Assembly (NCBI RefSeq): GCF_042646605.1
Contig: NZ_JBHRUG010000019.1
Location: forward strand, 1-64,000
DNA from: Litchfieldella rifensis
GTDB lineage: Bacteria; Pseudomonadota; Gammaproteobacteria; Pseudomonadales; Halomonadaceae
Length of the DNA stretch: 64,000 nt
Direction: 5' to 3'
Shown here: piece by piece, positions 52,162 through 61,515 of the stretch
Position numbering within the stretch: position 1 is the stretch's first letter
Layout: each line of letters opens with the position of its first letter
Made by a program: the position numbers and the translations under genes
The notes under the pieces: generated by a model
What the model saw: only the letters and a program-made list of their open reading frames with translations
Database searches by the model: none
Told to the model about the DNA's origin: nothing

Positions 52162-53253
52162 ATGACACAAGCCAAGACGTCCCCCGGCACACGACGTATT
52201 CTGGTGGTTCGCAACGACAAGCTGGGCGACTTCATGCTCGCCTGGCCGGCCCTGGCCTGCCTCAAGCGGGCCGATCCCGATAACCATATCAGCGTCCTGG
52301 TACCGGGATATACCGCCCCGTTGGCCCATGCCTGTCCGTGGATCGATGCGGTGCTCCTCGACCCGGGCACCGTGCGCGATCGCACGGCCCAGCGCCACCT
52401 GCTCACCACGCTGCGCGGGAAGCGCTTCGACGCCTTGCTGACGCTGTACTCGACGCCGCGGGTGGGATGGCTGGGCTGGCGGGCAGGCATTCCGCTGCGG
52501 CTGGCTCCGGCCACCAAATGGGCGCAGGTATTCTACAACCATCGCATCGTGCAGCGCAGGTCACGCTCGCGAAAGCCCGAATACCAGTACAACCTCGAGC
52601 TCGCCGAAGCCCTGCTGGACAGGCTGGGCCAGGCGCCTCCCGGCACGCTCGCCCCGCCGTACTGGCCGCTGCCGCTGACCGCGCGTGACGAGCAACGCCG
52701 TCGCTTGGCCGAGGAACTCACGCTGGATCCGGCACGCCCGTGGGTCTTCATGCACGCCGGCAGCGGCGGCTCGGCGGTCAATCTCTCCCCGGCCCAGTAT
52801 GCCTCCCTGGCGGCCATCATCGATGGGCAAGCGACTACCGCGCAGCGCCCCGTCTGGTTGCTGACCGCCGGGCCCGGCGAGGCCGCCGCCGCCCAAGCGC
52901 TCCAGGCCACCCTGCGCAAGCAGGGACTCGAAGCCGCCGTGGCGCCACCGCGCCCGCGGCTGGAAGATTTCGCCCTCAGCCTCTCGGCAGCGGACCTGTT
53001 CATCGCCGGCTCCACCGGTCCGCTGCACATTGCCGGTTGCCTGAACGTTCCGACTGCCGGTTTCTATCCGGCCAAGCGTTCCTCGACCCCATTGCGCTGG
53101 CAAACCTGCAACGCGGCCGAAAGGCGCCTGGCATTCTGCCCGCCACCGGGCAATGGCAGCGAAACCGACATGTCGCGGATCGACCTCGAGGCAGCGGCGC
53201 AAGCTATCCTCGATTTGATGAGCGCCCACTCCCGTCACGGAACCTTCTCATGA
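52162..53253 (+). CDS. Glycosyltransferase family 9 (heptosyltransferase-like)
   Basis: 363 residues. RRILVVRNDKLGDFMLAWPALACLKRADP at the N-terminus and LSAADLFIAGSTGPLHIAGCLNVPTAGFYP near the C-terminus place it in GT9. The less usual AGSTGPLH in place of NDSGPMH points to a core heptosyltransferase outside the WaaC/WaaF pair. Stop and start overlap (ATGA) with the GT2 gene downstream, so the two are coupled. Confidence 0.85.
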   Translation: MTQAKTSPGTRRILVVRNDKLGDFMLAWPALACLKRADPDNHISVLVPGYTAPLAHACPWIDAVLLDPGTVRDRTAQRHLLTTLRGKRFDALLTLYSTPRVGWLGWRAGIPLRLAPATKWAQVFYNHRIVQRRSRSRKPEYQYNLELAEALLDRLGQAPPGTLAPPYWPLPLTARDEQRRRLAEELTLDPARPWVFMHAGSGGSAVNLSPAQYASLAAIIDGQATTAQRPVWLLTAGPGEAAAAQALQATLRKQGLEAAVAPPRPRLEDFALSLSAADLFIAGSTGPLHIAGCLNVPTAGFYPAKRSSTPLRWQTCNAAERRLAFCPPPGNGSETDMSRIDLEAAAQAILDLMSAHSRHGTFS

Positions 53254-54014
53254 AGCCTATTACCGGTATCGTCATCACCCTGAACGAAGAGAACAATATC
53301 GCGGCTTGCGTCCAATCGCTGTTCCAGGTTTGTGATGAGGTCATCGTCGTGGACTCGCTCAGCCGGGACGATACCGTCAATATCGCTTCGGCCGAGGGGG
53401 CCAGGGTCATCGAGCAAGCCTATCTTGGCGATGGCCCGCAAAAGGCCTTCGGTGTTCCTTACGCCAAGAATGACTGGATACTGGCTCTCGATGCCGATGA
53501 GCGGCTCGATGCCGATGCCATCGCACTGATCGAGACCCTCGACCTCAGGGACCCCAAGCAGGCCTTCGGCTTTCGGCGCAAGAATTTTGTCGGTCGCCAC
53601 TGGATCCGCGCGGCCGGCTTTTACCCGGACCCCGTCGTACGTCTCTATAACCGGACCCAGGCAGGCTATCTGCCCAAGAAGGCACATTCGGCCGTACAAG
53701 CCCCTCGCATCACCCAAACCACCGCCCATATCCGTCACTTCACCTATCATGATCTGGCCCACTGGATACAGCGCATCGACCAGCTGTCTTCGCGTGACGC
53801 CTGGGCCATGAAGGAAAGGGGCATGCAGCCTTCCCCCTGGCGTCCGGCCGTGCATGCGCTGACTGCCTCGATTCGCAAGTTGATCCTGAAAGGCGGGTTG
53901 TTTCAGGGAAGTGATGGCATGACAGTTGCCATCACAACGGCGTTTCATGCGTACATGAAGTACGCCAAGCTCAACGAACTCCACGAGAACGAACGGGGGC
54001 ACACGGACCCTTGA
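53250..54014 (+). CDS. Glycosyltransferase family 2 (WaaE/KdtX-like)
   Basis: 254 residues. GT-A fold with ITGIVITLNEENNIAACVQSL, then VDSLSRDDTVNIA, and the DxD-type ALDADERLDADA. This closely resembles LPS core beta-glucosyltransferases of the WaaE group. The C-terminal third is helical and membrane-proximal. Translationally coupled to the GT9 gene before it. Sugar and acceptor are inferred from homology only. Confidence 0.88.
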   Translation: MKPITGIVITLNEENNIAACVQSLFQVCDEVIVVDSLSRDDTVNIASAEGARVIEQAYLGDGPQKAFGVPYAKNDWILALDADERLDADAIALIETLDLRDPKQAFGFRRKNFVGRHWIRAAGFYPDPVVRLYNRTQAGYLPKKAHSAVQAPRITQTTAHIRHFTYHDLAHWIQRIDQLSSRDAWAMKERGMQPSPWRPAVHALTASIRKLILKGGLFQGSDGMTVAITTAFHAYMKYAKLNELHENERGHTDP

Positions 54015-54087
54015 GTCTGGTCGCCCCCTGCTCAATCCCTTTCGGGCTTGCTAAGCTAAGCGTCGATTCTTCTATAGCGATCTCGGC

Positions 54088-55755
54088 ATGCACGCGTTTC
54101 CGATTCCCTCCTGGCTGCGCCAACCACGCTGGTGGGCCCTGACATTCCTCGGCCTATGCTTGGGTCATGCCCTTATCTCGCTGATGACGCTACCATCAAG
54201 CCTGACCTTAGTTGTAACAACTATCTGGCTTCTACTTGCCCATAAATTCCACTGGGGAAGTCCGCGCCAACCGCATTCGCCCAAACGTGTCCTGCCTTGG
54301 TCGCTGCTGCCACTGGCCCTGTGGTGGGTCTATCTCTACCTGGCCGATAGCTTCGGCGAAGTCGACCTGGGCGCGATCTTCTTCCACCTGCAGGCCGGCA
54401 TGGCCGAGCATGGCGGGATACGTCGCATCGGCGCCGCCGTGTTCTATACCTTGGCGGCCTTCCTCAGCCTGGTATCCTTCACTTGGCTGGTCCGCCACGA
54501 CCATCGCTGGCGGCTGTTGGAGCGCGTGCTGGTGCTGTTTCTGCTGGCTACCAACCCGCTATTGTTCGGCATCACCCAGCGGGGTGCGGCCATCGTCACC
54601 GAGGATGGCGAATGGTTCGATCGCCGCTATGTCGAACCGCGCATCATCGAGCGCCCCGCCAAGCCACCCAACCTGCTGGTGCTCTACCTGGAGAGCATCG
54701 AGCGCACCTATGGCGACCGGGAACGCTTCGGCGATGCCTATGCCGACCTGCATGCCATCGGCGAAAAAGGCATCGTTTTCGAAGGGGTACGCCAGATCGA
54801 CAATACCGGTTGGACCATGGCCGGCATGATCGCCAGTCAGTGCGGCACCCCGCTGATGCCCGCCGGCCTGCTGCATGACCGTCAGTTCGAACCACTGGAC
54901 GAGGTAGTACCCGGGATCGACTGCCTGGGCGATCTGCTCAGCGAGCAGGGCTATACCTTGACTTACATGGGCGGTGCCAGCAAGGAATTCGCCGGCAAGG
55001 GGCTTTTCTACCACGGCCATGGTTTCGATCATGTCTATGGTCGCGAGGAGCTCGCGCCGCGCCTGGAGGATCCCGAGTATCTCAACAGCTGGGGGCTGTA
55101 CGACGACAGCCTGCTGAACATGGCCATCGAGGAGATCCGCAAACTCGATGCCCGGCAACGGCCCTGGGGGCTGTTCGCCCTGACCCTGGCCGGCCACGCC
55201 CCGACCGGCTATCCGGCCCGCGCCTGCATGGAGCGCCAAGGCGAATTCGACGGCGAGGATATCCTCTACTCGGTGAAATGCAGCGCCTGGCTGGCCCGCG
55301 ACTTCCTGACACGCCTCGAGGAGCAAGGTCTGCTCGACAATACCCTGGTGGTCGTTGCCAGTGACCACCTGACCATAAAGGTCTCGGCCTGGGAGCAATT
55401 GATCGAAGGCCCACGCGAAAACACCTTCATCTTGATCGGCAATGGCTTGGCTCCGGCCCACATCCAGCGTGAAGCTTCGACGCTCGATGAGTTCCCGACA
55501 ATACTCGAGGCGATGGGCTTCACCATCAACCAGCATCGTGCCGGACTCGGGGCATCGCTGCTATCGCCGGCCCAGACCCTGGTCGAGCGCCATGGGGAGG
55601 ACGAGATCAACCGGCGACTGCGTGAGGAAAATGCCTTGCAGCAACGGCTATGGGAAGGCCTCGCACCGCAGCGGCAGGCCGAGGAGCCTCCACCAGAGCA
55701 AGTGACCGAGACACCCGCCGATGAGGTGAATGACGATGCTTCGGGTATCCCCTAA
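54088..55755 (+). CDS. OpgB/LtaS-type phosphoglycerol transferase (sulfatase superfamily)
   Basis: 555 residues. Four to five N-terminal membrane helices (to about residue 165), then a periplasmic alkaline-phosphatase-fold domain. Close parallels to E. coli OpgB: VLYLESIERTYGD, the nucleophile region NTGWTMAGMIASQCGTPL, GFDHVYGREEL, WGLYDDSLLN and VVASDHLTIKVSAW. Unlike OpgB, it stops soon after the catalytic domain, with a Pro/Glu-rich tail. Likely transfers phosphoglycerol (or phosphoethanolamine) from a phospholipid to a periplasmic glycan. Its place among core genes raises the possibility of an LPS acceptor. Overlaps the convergent waaF by 4 bp. Confidence 0.82.
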   Translation: MHAFPIPSWLRQPRWWALTFLGLCLGHALISLMTLPSSLTLVVTTIWLLLAHKFHWGSPRQPHSPKRVLPWSLLPLALWWVYLYLADSFGEVDLGAIFFHLQAGMAEHGGIRRIGAAVFYTLAAFLSLVSFTWLVRHDHRWRLLERVLVLFLLATNPLLFGITQRGAAIVTEDGEWFDRRYVEPRIIERPAKPPNLLVLYLESIERTYGDRERFGDAYADLHAIGEKGIVFEGVRQIDNTGWTMAGMIASQCGTPLMPAGLLHDRQFEPLDEVVPGIDCLGDLLSEQGYTLTYMGGASKEFAGKGLFYHGHGFDHVYGREELAPRLEDPEYLNSWGLYDDSLLNMAIEEIRKLDARQRPWGLFALTLAGHAPTGYPARACMERQGEFDGEDILYSVKCSAWLARDFLTRLEEQGLLDNTLVVVASDHLTIKVSAWEQLIEGPRENTFILIGNGLAPAHIQREASTLDEFPTILEAMGFTINQHRAGLGASLLSPAQTLVERHGEDEINRRLREENALQQRLWEGLAPQRQAEEPPPEQVTETPADEVNDDASGIP

Positions 55756-56783
55756 CCAGCGTGGATGGCATCCAGCACGCGCTGGGGCAACAGGGTGTTG
55801 AGGCAGTTGGTATGCCCCAGCGGGCAGGTGCGCTCGAAGCAGGGAGAGCAGGAAAGCCCCAGATAGTGGATCTGCGCATTGGCGGTCAACGGCGGGGTAT
55901 AGGTAGGCGATGAAGATCCGTAGATGGCATGCACCCGCGTGCCCACCGCGGCAGCGACGTGCATCAACCCCGAATCGTTGGTAATCACCTGACAACAGTC
56001 GGCCAGCAGATCGACGGCATCCGCCAACCGTGTCCTGCCGCACAGGTTCACCGCGTGCGGCAGGTCCTGGCAGATGGTCTCGCCGGCGGTCACATCCTTG
56101 CTTCCTCCCAGCACGCGCACCTCGTAGCCCTCGGCCACCAACGCCGCCGCGAGTTCATGAAAGTAGGCCAGCGGCCATTGCTTTGCCGGCCCGTATTCAG
56201 CGCCGGGCATCATGCCGATCGCCGGTCGTGATGACAGTCCATAGGCCAGGCGCAGTTCGACCAGGTTGTCCGGATCCACCGCCAGCCGCGGACGAGGAAT
56301 GGCAAAGTCGCCGCTCACGGCCTGCTCCTCGGGCAACCCCAGGGACACGAAACGCTTCACCGTCTGATCCAGCACCGACTTGTCGAGCCGCCGCCGTTCA
56401 TTGAGCAATACCAAGCGTTGCTCGCCGACGAACCCGACTCGATGAGGAATACGCGCCATGAACGGCACCAGGGCCGACTTCCAGGATCGCGGCAGCACGA
56501 TGGCGCGATCGTAGCGTCCTCGCAACCTGCGGGCCGTTTCGCGCCGCTCGCTCCAGCCCACCTCGCCATGTCCCACGTCCAGCGGCACCACCTCGTCGAC
56601 TTCGGCCATGCGTTCGAGGATCGGCTGCGACCAGGCCGGTGCCACGACGCCAATCCGGCATCCGGGGTCACGGTGTTTCAGGGTCTTCAACAGGCTTTGT
56701 GCCATGACCATGTCACCGACCCAGGATGGCCCGACTACCAGCAGGCGTTCTCCGTTGCCGGTAGCGCCCGCAGGATCAGCCAT
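55752..56783 (-). CDS. waaF: ADP-heptose:LPS heptosyltransferase II
   Basis: 343 residues. GT9 with RLLVVGPSWVGDMVMAQSLLKTLK, GMMPGAEYGPAKQWPLAYFHELA, TNDSGLMHVAAAVGTRVHAIYGSSSPTYTPPL and the WaaF-specific CSPCFERTCPLGHTNCL cysteine cluster. Adds the second core heptose. Overlaps the hldD stop by 8 bp. Confidence 0.95.
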   Translation of the reverse strand: MADPAGATGNGERLLVVGPSWVGDMVMAQSLLKTLKHRDPGCRIGVVAPAWSQPILERMAEVDEVVPLDVGHGEVGWSERRETARRLRGRYDRAIVLPRSWKSALVPFMARIPHRVGFVGEQRLVLLNERRRLDKSVLDQTVKRFVSLGLPEEQAVSGDFAIPRPRLAVDPDNLVELRLAYGLSSRPAIGMMPGAEYGPAKQWPLAYFHELAAALVAEGYEVRVLGGSKDVTAGETICQDLPHAVNLCGRTRLADAVDLLADCCQVITNDSGLMHVAAAVGTRVHAIYGSSSPTYTPPLTANAQIHYLGLSCSPCFERTCPLGHTNCLNTLLPQRVLDAIHAG

Positions 56784-57732
56784 TCAGCCACTCCAGGTAC
56801 TCGCGCACCCCTTCGCTCACGGTCTTGAACTCGGCGCGGTAACCGGCGTCGCGCAGGTGCGAGATATCGGCACGGGTATAGCTCTGGTAACGTCCCTTGA
56901 GTTCGTCGGGGAAATCGATGAAATCGATGGTCCCCTTACCATAGTAGCCGAGCACCGTCTCGGCGATGGTCTTGAACGGCTCGGCACGCCCGGTCCCCAG
57001 ATTGAAGATGCCCGAAAGCTCGGGATGATCGAGGAACCACAGGTTGACGTCGACCACATCGCCGACATAGACGAAGTCGCGACTCTGCATGCCGGCCTCG
57101 AAGCCGTCCCAGGCACCGAACAGCTTGGGGTTCTCGCCGGCACTCACCTGCGTGTGGTGGTGGTAGGCCACGCTCGCCATCTTGCCCTTGTGCTGTTCGC
57201 GCGGGCCGTAGACATTGAAATAGCGGAACCCCACCACCTGGCTGGTGAACTCGTTCCAGCGTGCACGCACATATTGATCGAACAACAGCTTGGAGTAGCC
57301 GTAGACGTTCAATGGCTTCTCGTGCTCGGGGGCCTCGACGAACACGTCGCTGCCGCCATAAGTCGCTGCCGAGGAGGCATACAGGAAGGGAATGCCCTTG
57401 CGCTGGCAATATTGCAGCAACACCTTGGAATACTCGAAGTTGTTCTCGAGCATGAATCGACCATCCCACTCGGTGGTGTCCGAGCAGGCTCCCTCGTGGA
57501 AGATTGCGTCGATCGGTGGCAGAGCGCCATCTTCACCACGCAGTTCGGCCTCGACGCGCATCAGAAAGTCGTCCTTGTCCAGGTAGTCGCCCAGAGCGCA
57601 GTCGGCCAGGTTGACGAACTTGGTGCCATCGCTCAGATCATCGACCACCATCACATCCTGGTGGCCACGGGCATTGAGCGCCTTGACCAGATTCGCACCG
57701 ATGAAGCCGGCACCGCCTGTCACTACGATCAT
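56776..57732 (-). CDS. hldD: ADP-L-glycero-D-manno-heptose 6-epimerase
   Basis: 318 residues. Short-chain dehydrogenase fold: IVVTGGAGFIGANLVKALNARG (NADP site), SSAATYGG and the catalytic YGYSK. Last step of ADP-heptose synthesis. Transcribed first in an hldD-waaF pair and divergent from glyQ across 158 bp. Confidence 0.96.
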   Translation of the reverse strand: MIVVTGGAGFIGANLVKALNARGHQDVMVVDDLSDGTKFVNLADCALGDYLDKDDFLMRVEAELRGEDGALPPIDAIFHEGACSDTTEWDGRFMLENNFEYSKVLLQYCQRKGIPFLYASSAATYGGSDVFVEAPEHEKPLNVYGYSKLLFDQYVRARWNEFTSQVVGFRYFNVYGPREQHKGKMASVAYHHHTQVSAGENPKLFGAWDGFEAGMQSRDFVYVGDVVDVNLWFLDHPELSGIFNLGTGRAEPFKTIAETVLGYYGKGTIDFIDFPDELKGRYQSYTRADISHLRDAGYRAEFKTVSEGVREYLEWLNG

Positions 57733-57890
57733 GTCTGTTCCCCTTTAGGTAGCTCCGCAGCCATGGAGTTGGCCCTCGCTGTCATGCCATGGAATGTCTT
57801 CACATACATTCCACCTCGTGCCTATAACCGATTACCAGGTAATTGTATACTTGGCGGTTCTTGAATTCATGGGCCAACGGTGCTTCACCA

Positions 57891-58838
57891 ATGACACAGT
57901 CGACGCCTGACGTGACAACCTTCCAGGGCCTGATCCTCGCCCTGCAGCAATATTGGGCCGAAAAGGGCTGCGTGATCATGCAACCTCTGGACATGGAAGT
58001 CGGGGCCGGCACTTTCCATCCGGCCACATTCCTGCGCGCCATCGGCCCGGAAACCTGGAATGCGGCGTACGTGCAACCATCACGTCGTCCCACCGACGGG
58101 CGCTACGGCGAGAATCCCAACCGCCTGCAGCACTATTACCAGTTCCAGGTAGTGATGAAACCCTCTCCCTCCGACCTGCAGGACCTGTACCTGGGTTCCC
58201 TGGAACGCCTGGGCCTCGACCCGCTGGTCCATGATATCCGTTTCGTCGAAGACAACTGGGAATCGCCGACGCTGGGTGCCTGGGGGCTGGGCTGGGAAGT
58301 CTGGCTCAATGGCATGGAGGTGACCCAGTTCACCTACTTCCAGCAGGCCGGAGGGATCGAATGCTTCCCGGTCACCGGCGAGCTGACCTACGGCCTCGAG
58401 CGCATCGCCATGTACCTGCAGGACGTCGACAGCGTCTATGACCTGGTGTGGACCCTCGCGCCGGACGGCACCCGGGTCACCTATGGCGACGTCTACCTGC
58501 AGAACGAACGTGAACAATCGACCTATAATTTCGAATATGCCGATGTCACGACCCTGTTCGCCGCCTTCGACCATCAAGAGCGCGAATGCGGCAAGCTGCT
58601 CAAGGCTGGTCTGCCGCTGCCCGCCTACGAGATGGTGCTCAAGGCTTCGCACACCTTCAACTTGCTCGATGCCCGTCACGCCATCTCGGTGACCGAGCGC
58701 CAGCGCTATATCCTGCGCGTGCGGACCATGGCCCGTGACGTGGCTCACGCCTACTACGACTCACGCAAGGCGGCCGGTTTCCCCATGGCTCCCGAAGCCT
58801 TGCGTGCCGAATTGCTTGCCGAACAGGGAGACGCTTGA
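57891..58838 (+). CDS. glyQ: Glycyl-tRNA synthetase, alpha subunit
   Basis: 315 residues from the ATG at 57891. Begins TFQGLILALQQYWAEKGCVIMQP and contains EVGAGTFHPATFLRAIGPE, PSRRPTDGRYGENPNRLQHYYQFQV, the class II core of the bacterial alpha2beta2 enzyme. Followed by glyS, whose start lies 2 bp after this stop. Confidence 0.97.
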   Translation: MTQSTPDVTTFQGLILALQQYWAEKGCVIMQPLDMEVGAGTFHPATFLRAIGPETWNAAYVQPSRRPTDGRYGENPNRLQHYYQFQVVMKPSPSDLQDLYLGSLERLGLDPLVHDIRFVEDNWESPTLGAWGLGWEVWLNGMEVTQFTYFQQAGGIECFPVTGELTYGLERIAMYLQDVDSVYDLVWTLAPDGTRVTYGDVYLQNEREQSTYNFEYADVTTLFAAFDHQERECGKLLKAGLPLPAYEMVLKASHTFNLLDARHAISVTERQRYILRVRTMARDVAHAYYDSRKAAGFPMAPEALRAELLAEQGDA

Positions 58839-58840
58839 GC

Positions 58841-60907
58841 ATGGCATCCACCACCTTTCTGCTCGAACTCGGTGTCGAGGAACTGCCACCCACCGCTATC
58901 GACTCTCTCTCTGACGCACTGGCACAGAGTCTCGGTGGCGGTCTGCTCGCCGCCGAGGTCCCCTTCGGCAGCATGCATGCCTATGCCACGCCGCGACGCC
59001 TGGCAGTGCAGATCACGCAACTGGCCGACAAGCAACCCGACCGTGAGGTCGAGCGTCGTGGCCCGGCGCTCGCCGCCGCCTTCAAGGACGGAGCGCCGAC
59101 CAAGGCTGCCGAAGGCTTCGCTCGTTCCTGCGGCGTCAGCGTGGATGACCTGATCCACCTGGAGACCGACAAGGGCACCTGGCTCGGCTATCGCGAGCAG
59201 CAACGCGGCGAGGCGACCACAACGCTGCTACCGGACATCGTCACCCGAGCCATCGCCGCCCTGCCGGTGCCCAAGAACATGCGCTGGGGAGCCTCGCGGA
59301 CCGAATTCTCACGCCCCGTGCACTGGCTTGTCATGCTCTATGGCGACAAGGTCGTCGAGGCAGAAGCCCTGGGGCTCACGGCCTCTCGCATCACCTACGG
59401 CCACCGCTTCCATGCGCCGGCAGCCATCGAGCTGCGCCATGCGGACGACTACCTGGCGGCACTGGAAGAGGCCTATGTGCTGGCCGATCGCGATCGTCGC
59501 CGGGAGCGCATTCGCGAGCAGGTCTTGGCCGAGGCCGAGTGCTATGAGGCCACTGCGGTGATCGACGAGGAACTGCTGGTCGAGGTCAGCGGCCTCGTCG
59601 AATGGCCGGTAGCGCTGACCGGCAGCTTCGATGAACGCTTTCTCGCAGTGCCGCCGGAATGCCTGATCTCGTCGATGAAGGCCAATCAAAAGTACTTCCA
59701 CCTGCTCGACGACCAGGGTCGCCTGAAGCCGCTGTTCATCACCATCGCGAATATCGACAGCCAGGATCCGCAGCAGGTCATCCATGGCAACGAGAAGGTC
59801 ATTCGTCCGCGCCTGGCGGATGCGGCCTTCTTCTATGACACCGACCGCAAGACGCCACTGGACTCACGCCGCAAGGGGCTGGCCAGCGTGGTCTTCCAGC
59901 AGCAACTCGGCACCCTGGCGGACAAGGCGAGCCGTAGCGCCGTCGTCGCCTGTCACATCGCCGAAGGTATCGATGGCGATGTTACGCATGCCGAGCGCGC
60001 CGCCCAGCTCGCCAAGTGCGACCTGGTTACCGAGATGGTACTGGAGTTCCCCGAGCTGCAGGGCATCATGGGCTGCTACTACGCCCGCCACGATGGCGAA
60101 CCAGAAGATGTCGCTCAGGCGCTCTACGAGCAGTACCTGCCACGCTTCGCCGGCGATGCCATCCCTCAGACCCGTACCGGCCTGGCCCTGGCCCTCGCCG
60201 ACCGCCTGGACACGCTGACCGGCATCTTCGGTATTGGTCAGCGCCCCACCGGTACCAAGGATCCTTTCGCCCTGCGTCGTGCCGCTATCGGCGTGCTCAA
60301 TATCCTGATCAAGGGCGAACTGGACCTCGACCTGCGTGAACTACTCACGCTGGCAGCCGAGCAGCACCGGGATCTTCCCAAGGCCGAAGGCTTGGTCGAT
60401 GCCGTACTCGACTATATGCTCGAGCGCTTGCGCGCCTGGACCCAGGACGAGGGAATCGGTGTCGAAGTCTATCTTGCCGTGCGAGCCCGTCCGGTCACCA
60501 AGCCGCTGGATTTTGCACGACGCGTGCGTGCCGTGCATGCTTTCAGCCAGCGCGAGGAAGCCGCCGCCTTGGCTGCCGCCAACAAGCGTGTCTCGAACAT
60601 CCTCGCCAAGGAGCAGCATGCCGGCAGCACGGCCGTCGACAGCAAACTGCTGCAGGAGGATGCCGAGAAGGCGTTGGCGGGAGCCCTTGAGGCCTGTCGC
60701 GACGCGGTCGCGCCGCTGTTCCTTGCCGCGCGCTACAGCGAGGCACTGGACATCCTAGCTGGCCTGCGCGAGCCGGTGGACCGCTTCTTCGACGATGTCA
60801 TGGTCGTGGTCGACGACCAGGCCGTACGACGTAACCGCCTGGCCCTGTTGGCTAGCCTGCAAGCCTTGTTCCTCGAAGTGGCGGATATCGCCGAACTACA
60901 GCAGTAG
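58841..60907 (+). CDS. glyS: Glycyl-tRNA synthetase, beta subunit
   Basis: 688 residues from the ATG at 58841 (GGGAG about 10 bp upstream). N-terminal TFLLELGVEELPPTAID, a PECLISSMKANQKYFHLLD segment, an HD-like central part with YYARHDGEPEDVA, and a DALR-type anticodon-binding C-terminus. Pairs with GlyQ. Ends in a strong intrinsic terminator. Confidence 0.97.
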   Translation: MASTTFLLELGVEELPPTAIDSLSDALAQSLGGGLLAAEVPFGSMHAYATPRRLAVQITQLADKQPDREVERRGPALAAAFKDGAPTKAAEGFARSCGVSVDDLIHLETDKGTWLGYREQQRGEATTTLLPDIVTRAIAALPVPKNMRWGASRTEFSRPVHWLVMLYGDKVVEAEALGLTASRITYGHRFHAPAAIELRHADDYLAALEEAYVLADRDRRRERIREQVLAEAECYEATAVIDEELLVEVSGLVEWPVALTGSFDERFLAVPPECLISSMKANQKYFHLLDDQGRLKPLFITIANIDSQDPQQVIHGNEKVIRPRLADAAFFYDTDRKTPLDSRRKGLASVVFQQQLGTLADKASRSAVVACHIAEGIDGDVTHAERAAQLAKCDLVTEMVLEFPELQGIMGCYYARHDGEPEDVAQALYEQYLPRFAGDAIPQTRTGLALALADRLDTLTGIFGIGQRPTGTKDPFALRRAAIGVLNILIKGELDLDLRELLTLAAEQHRDLPKAEGLVDAVLDYMLERLRAWTQDEGIGVEVYLAVRARPVTKPLDFARRVRAVHAFSQREEAAALAAANKRVSNILAKEQHAGSTAVDSKLLQEDAEKALAGALEACRDAVAPLFLAARYSEALDILAGLREPVDRFFDDVMVVVDDQAVRRNRLALLASLQALFLEVADIAELQQ

Positions 60908-60931
60908 CCACGCACCTTTGATGCAACATGC

Positions 60932-60960
60932 AAGGGCCGGCTTCACAGCCGGCCCTTTTT
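60932..60960 (+). terminator. Intrinsic terminator of glyQS
   Basis: AAGGGCCGGC (60932-60941), loop TTCACA, GCCGGCCCTTTTT (60948-60960). Ten-bp GC-rich stem and a five-T run, 24 bp after the glyS stop. Confidence 0.9.
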
Positions 60961-60970
60961 CATGGACGAG

Positions 60971-60986
60971 TGTTTCACGTGGAACA
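60971..60986. promoter_or_regulatory. parS site 1 (one mismatch)
   Basis: TGTTTCACGTGGAACA, 15 of 16 positions of the ParB-binding palindrome TGTTTCACGTGAAACA. Directly after the glyS terminator and 131 bp before the next gene. Confidence 0.85.
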
Positions 60987-61117
60987 ACAGCAGGATCCGC
61001 CGTCGATCTGTTGCCTTTCGAGTCGGTCGTCAAGCTAGCTCAAGAGGCTTTTACCGATCCGCTCATATGCGTCATGCTTCTTGTATTGCTCTTTACCACT
61101 TTCCCGGGAGGCTTCTC

Positions 61118-61426
61118 ATGAATGACGTCTTGGCTGGTTTTCGTGACAGTTTGGAACACCCCTCCCCACCCGATGGGTTATCGCCACTCCTCACTGCGCT
61201 GTGGTGGGCTGGCAAGGGGGAATGGGCACGAGCCCATGATCGGGTCGCTGCACTATCCGGCCCCGACGCCGCTTGGCTGCACGCCCACCTGCATCGCTGG
61301 GAAGGTGACCTGAACAATGCCAGCTACTGGTACCGCAATGCCGGACGCGAGATGCCCGACAATGATCTCGATTTCGATGCCGAATGGCTGAGCATTGCCC
61401 AGGCACTGCTGCGGGTATCGCAGTGA
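61118..61426 (+). CDS. Small conserved-looking protein of unknown function
   Basis: 102 residues from the ATG at 61118 (GGGAGG 7 bp upstream). Acidic, helical, with LSPLLTALWWAGKGEWARAHDRVAAL and HLHRWEGDLNNASYWYRNAGREMP, a tetratricopeptide-like pair of helices. I recall similar short hypothetical proteins in many proteobacteria, but know no function. Flanked on both sides by parS sites, which may be chance. The preceding 130 bp after parS 1 hold only a possible promoter. Confidence 0.75.
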   Translation: MNDVLAGFRDSLEHPSPPDGLSPLLTALWWAGKGEWARAHDRVAALSGPDAAWLHAHLHRWEGDLNNASYWYRNAGREMPDNDLDFDAEWLSIAQALLRVSQ

Positions 61427-61437
61427 TGGTGCAGTAG

Positions 61438-61453
61438 TGTTTCACGTGAAACA
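61438..61453. promoter_or_regulatory. parS site 2 (perfect)
   Basis: TGTTTCACGTGAAACA, exact match to the ParB-binding palindrome, in the 89 bp between the small protein gene and gmhB. Confidence 0.95.
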
Positions 61454-61515
61454 CTAGACCAAGGACTCGCCTCCATTAATCCGTTGTTTTCCAAACCAAC
61501 AGGACTTTCCCGCTC

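Noticed and set aside
57843..57852. TTGTATACTT upstream of glyQ and hldD resembles the GntR box
   Set aside because: Only 8 of 10 positions, and the neighbours are tRNA-synthetase and LPS genes. It is more likely chance or part of a promoter.
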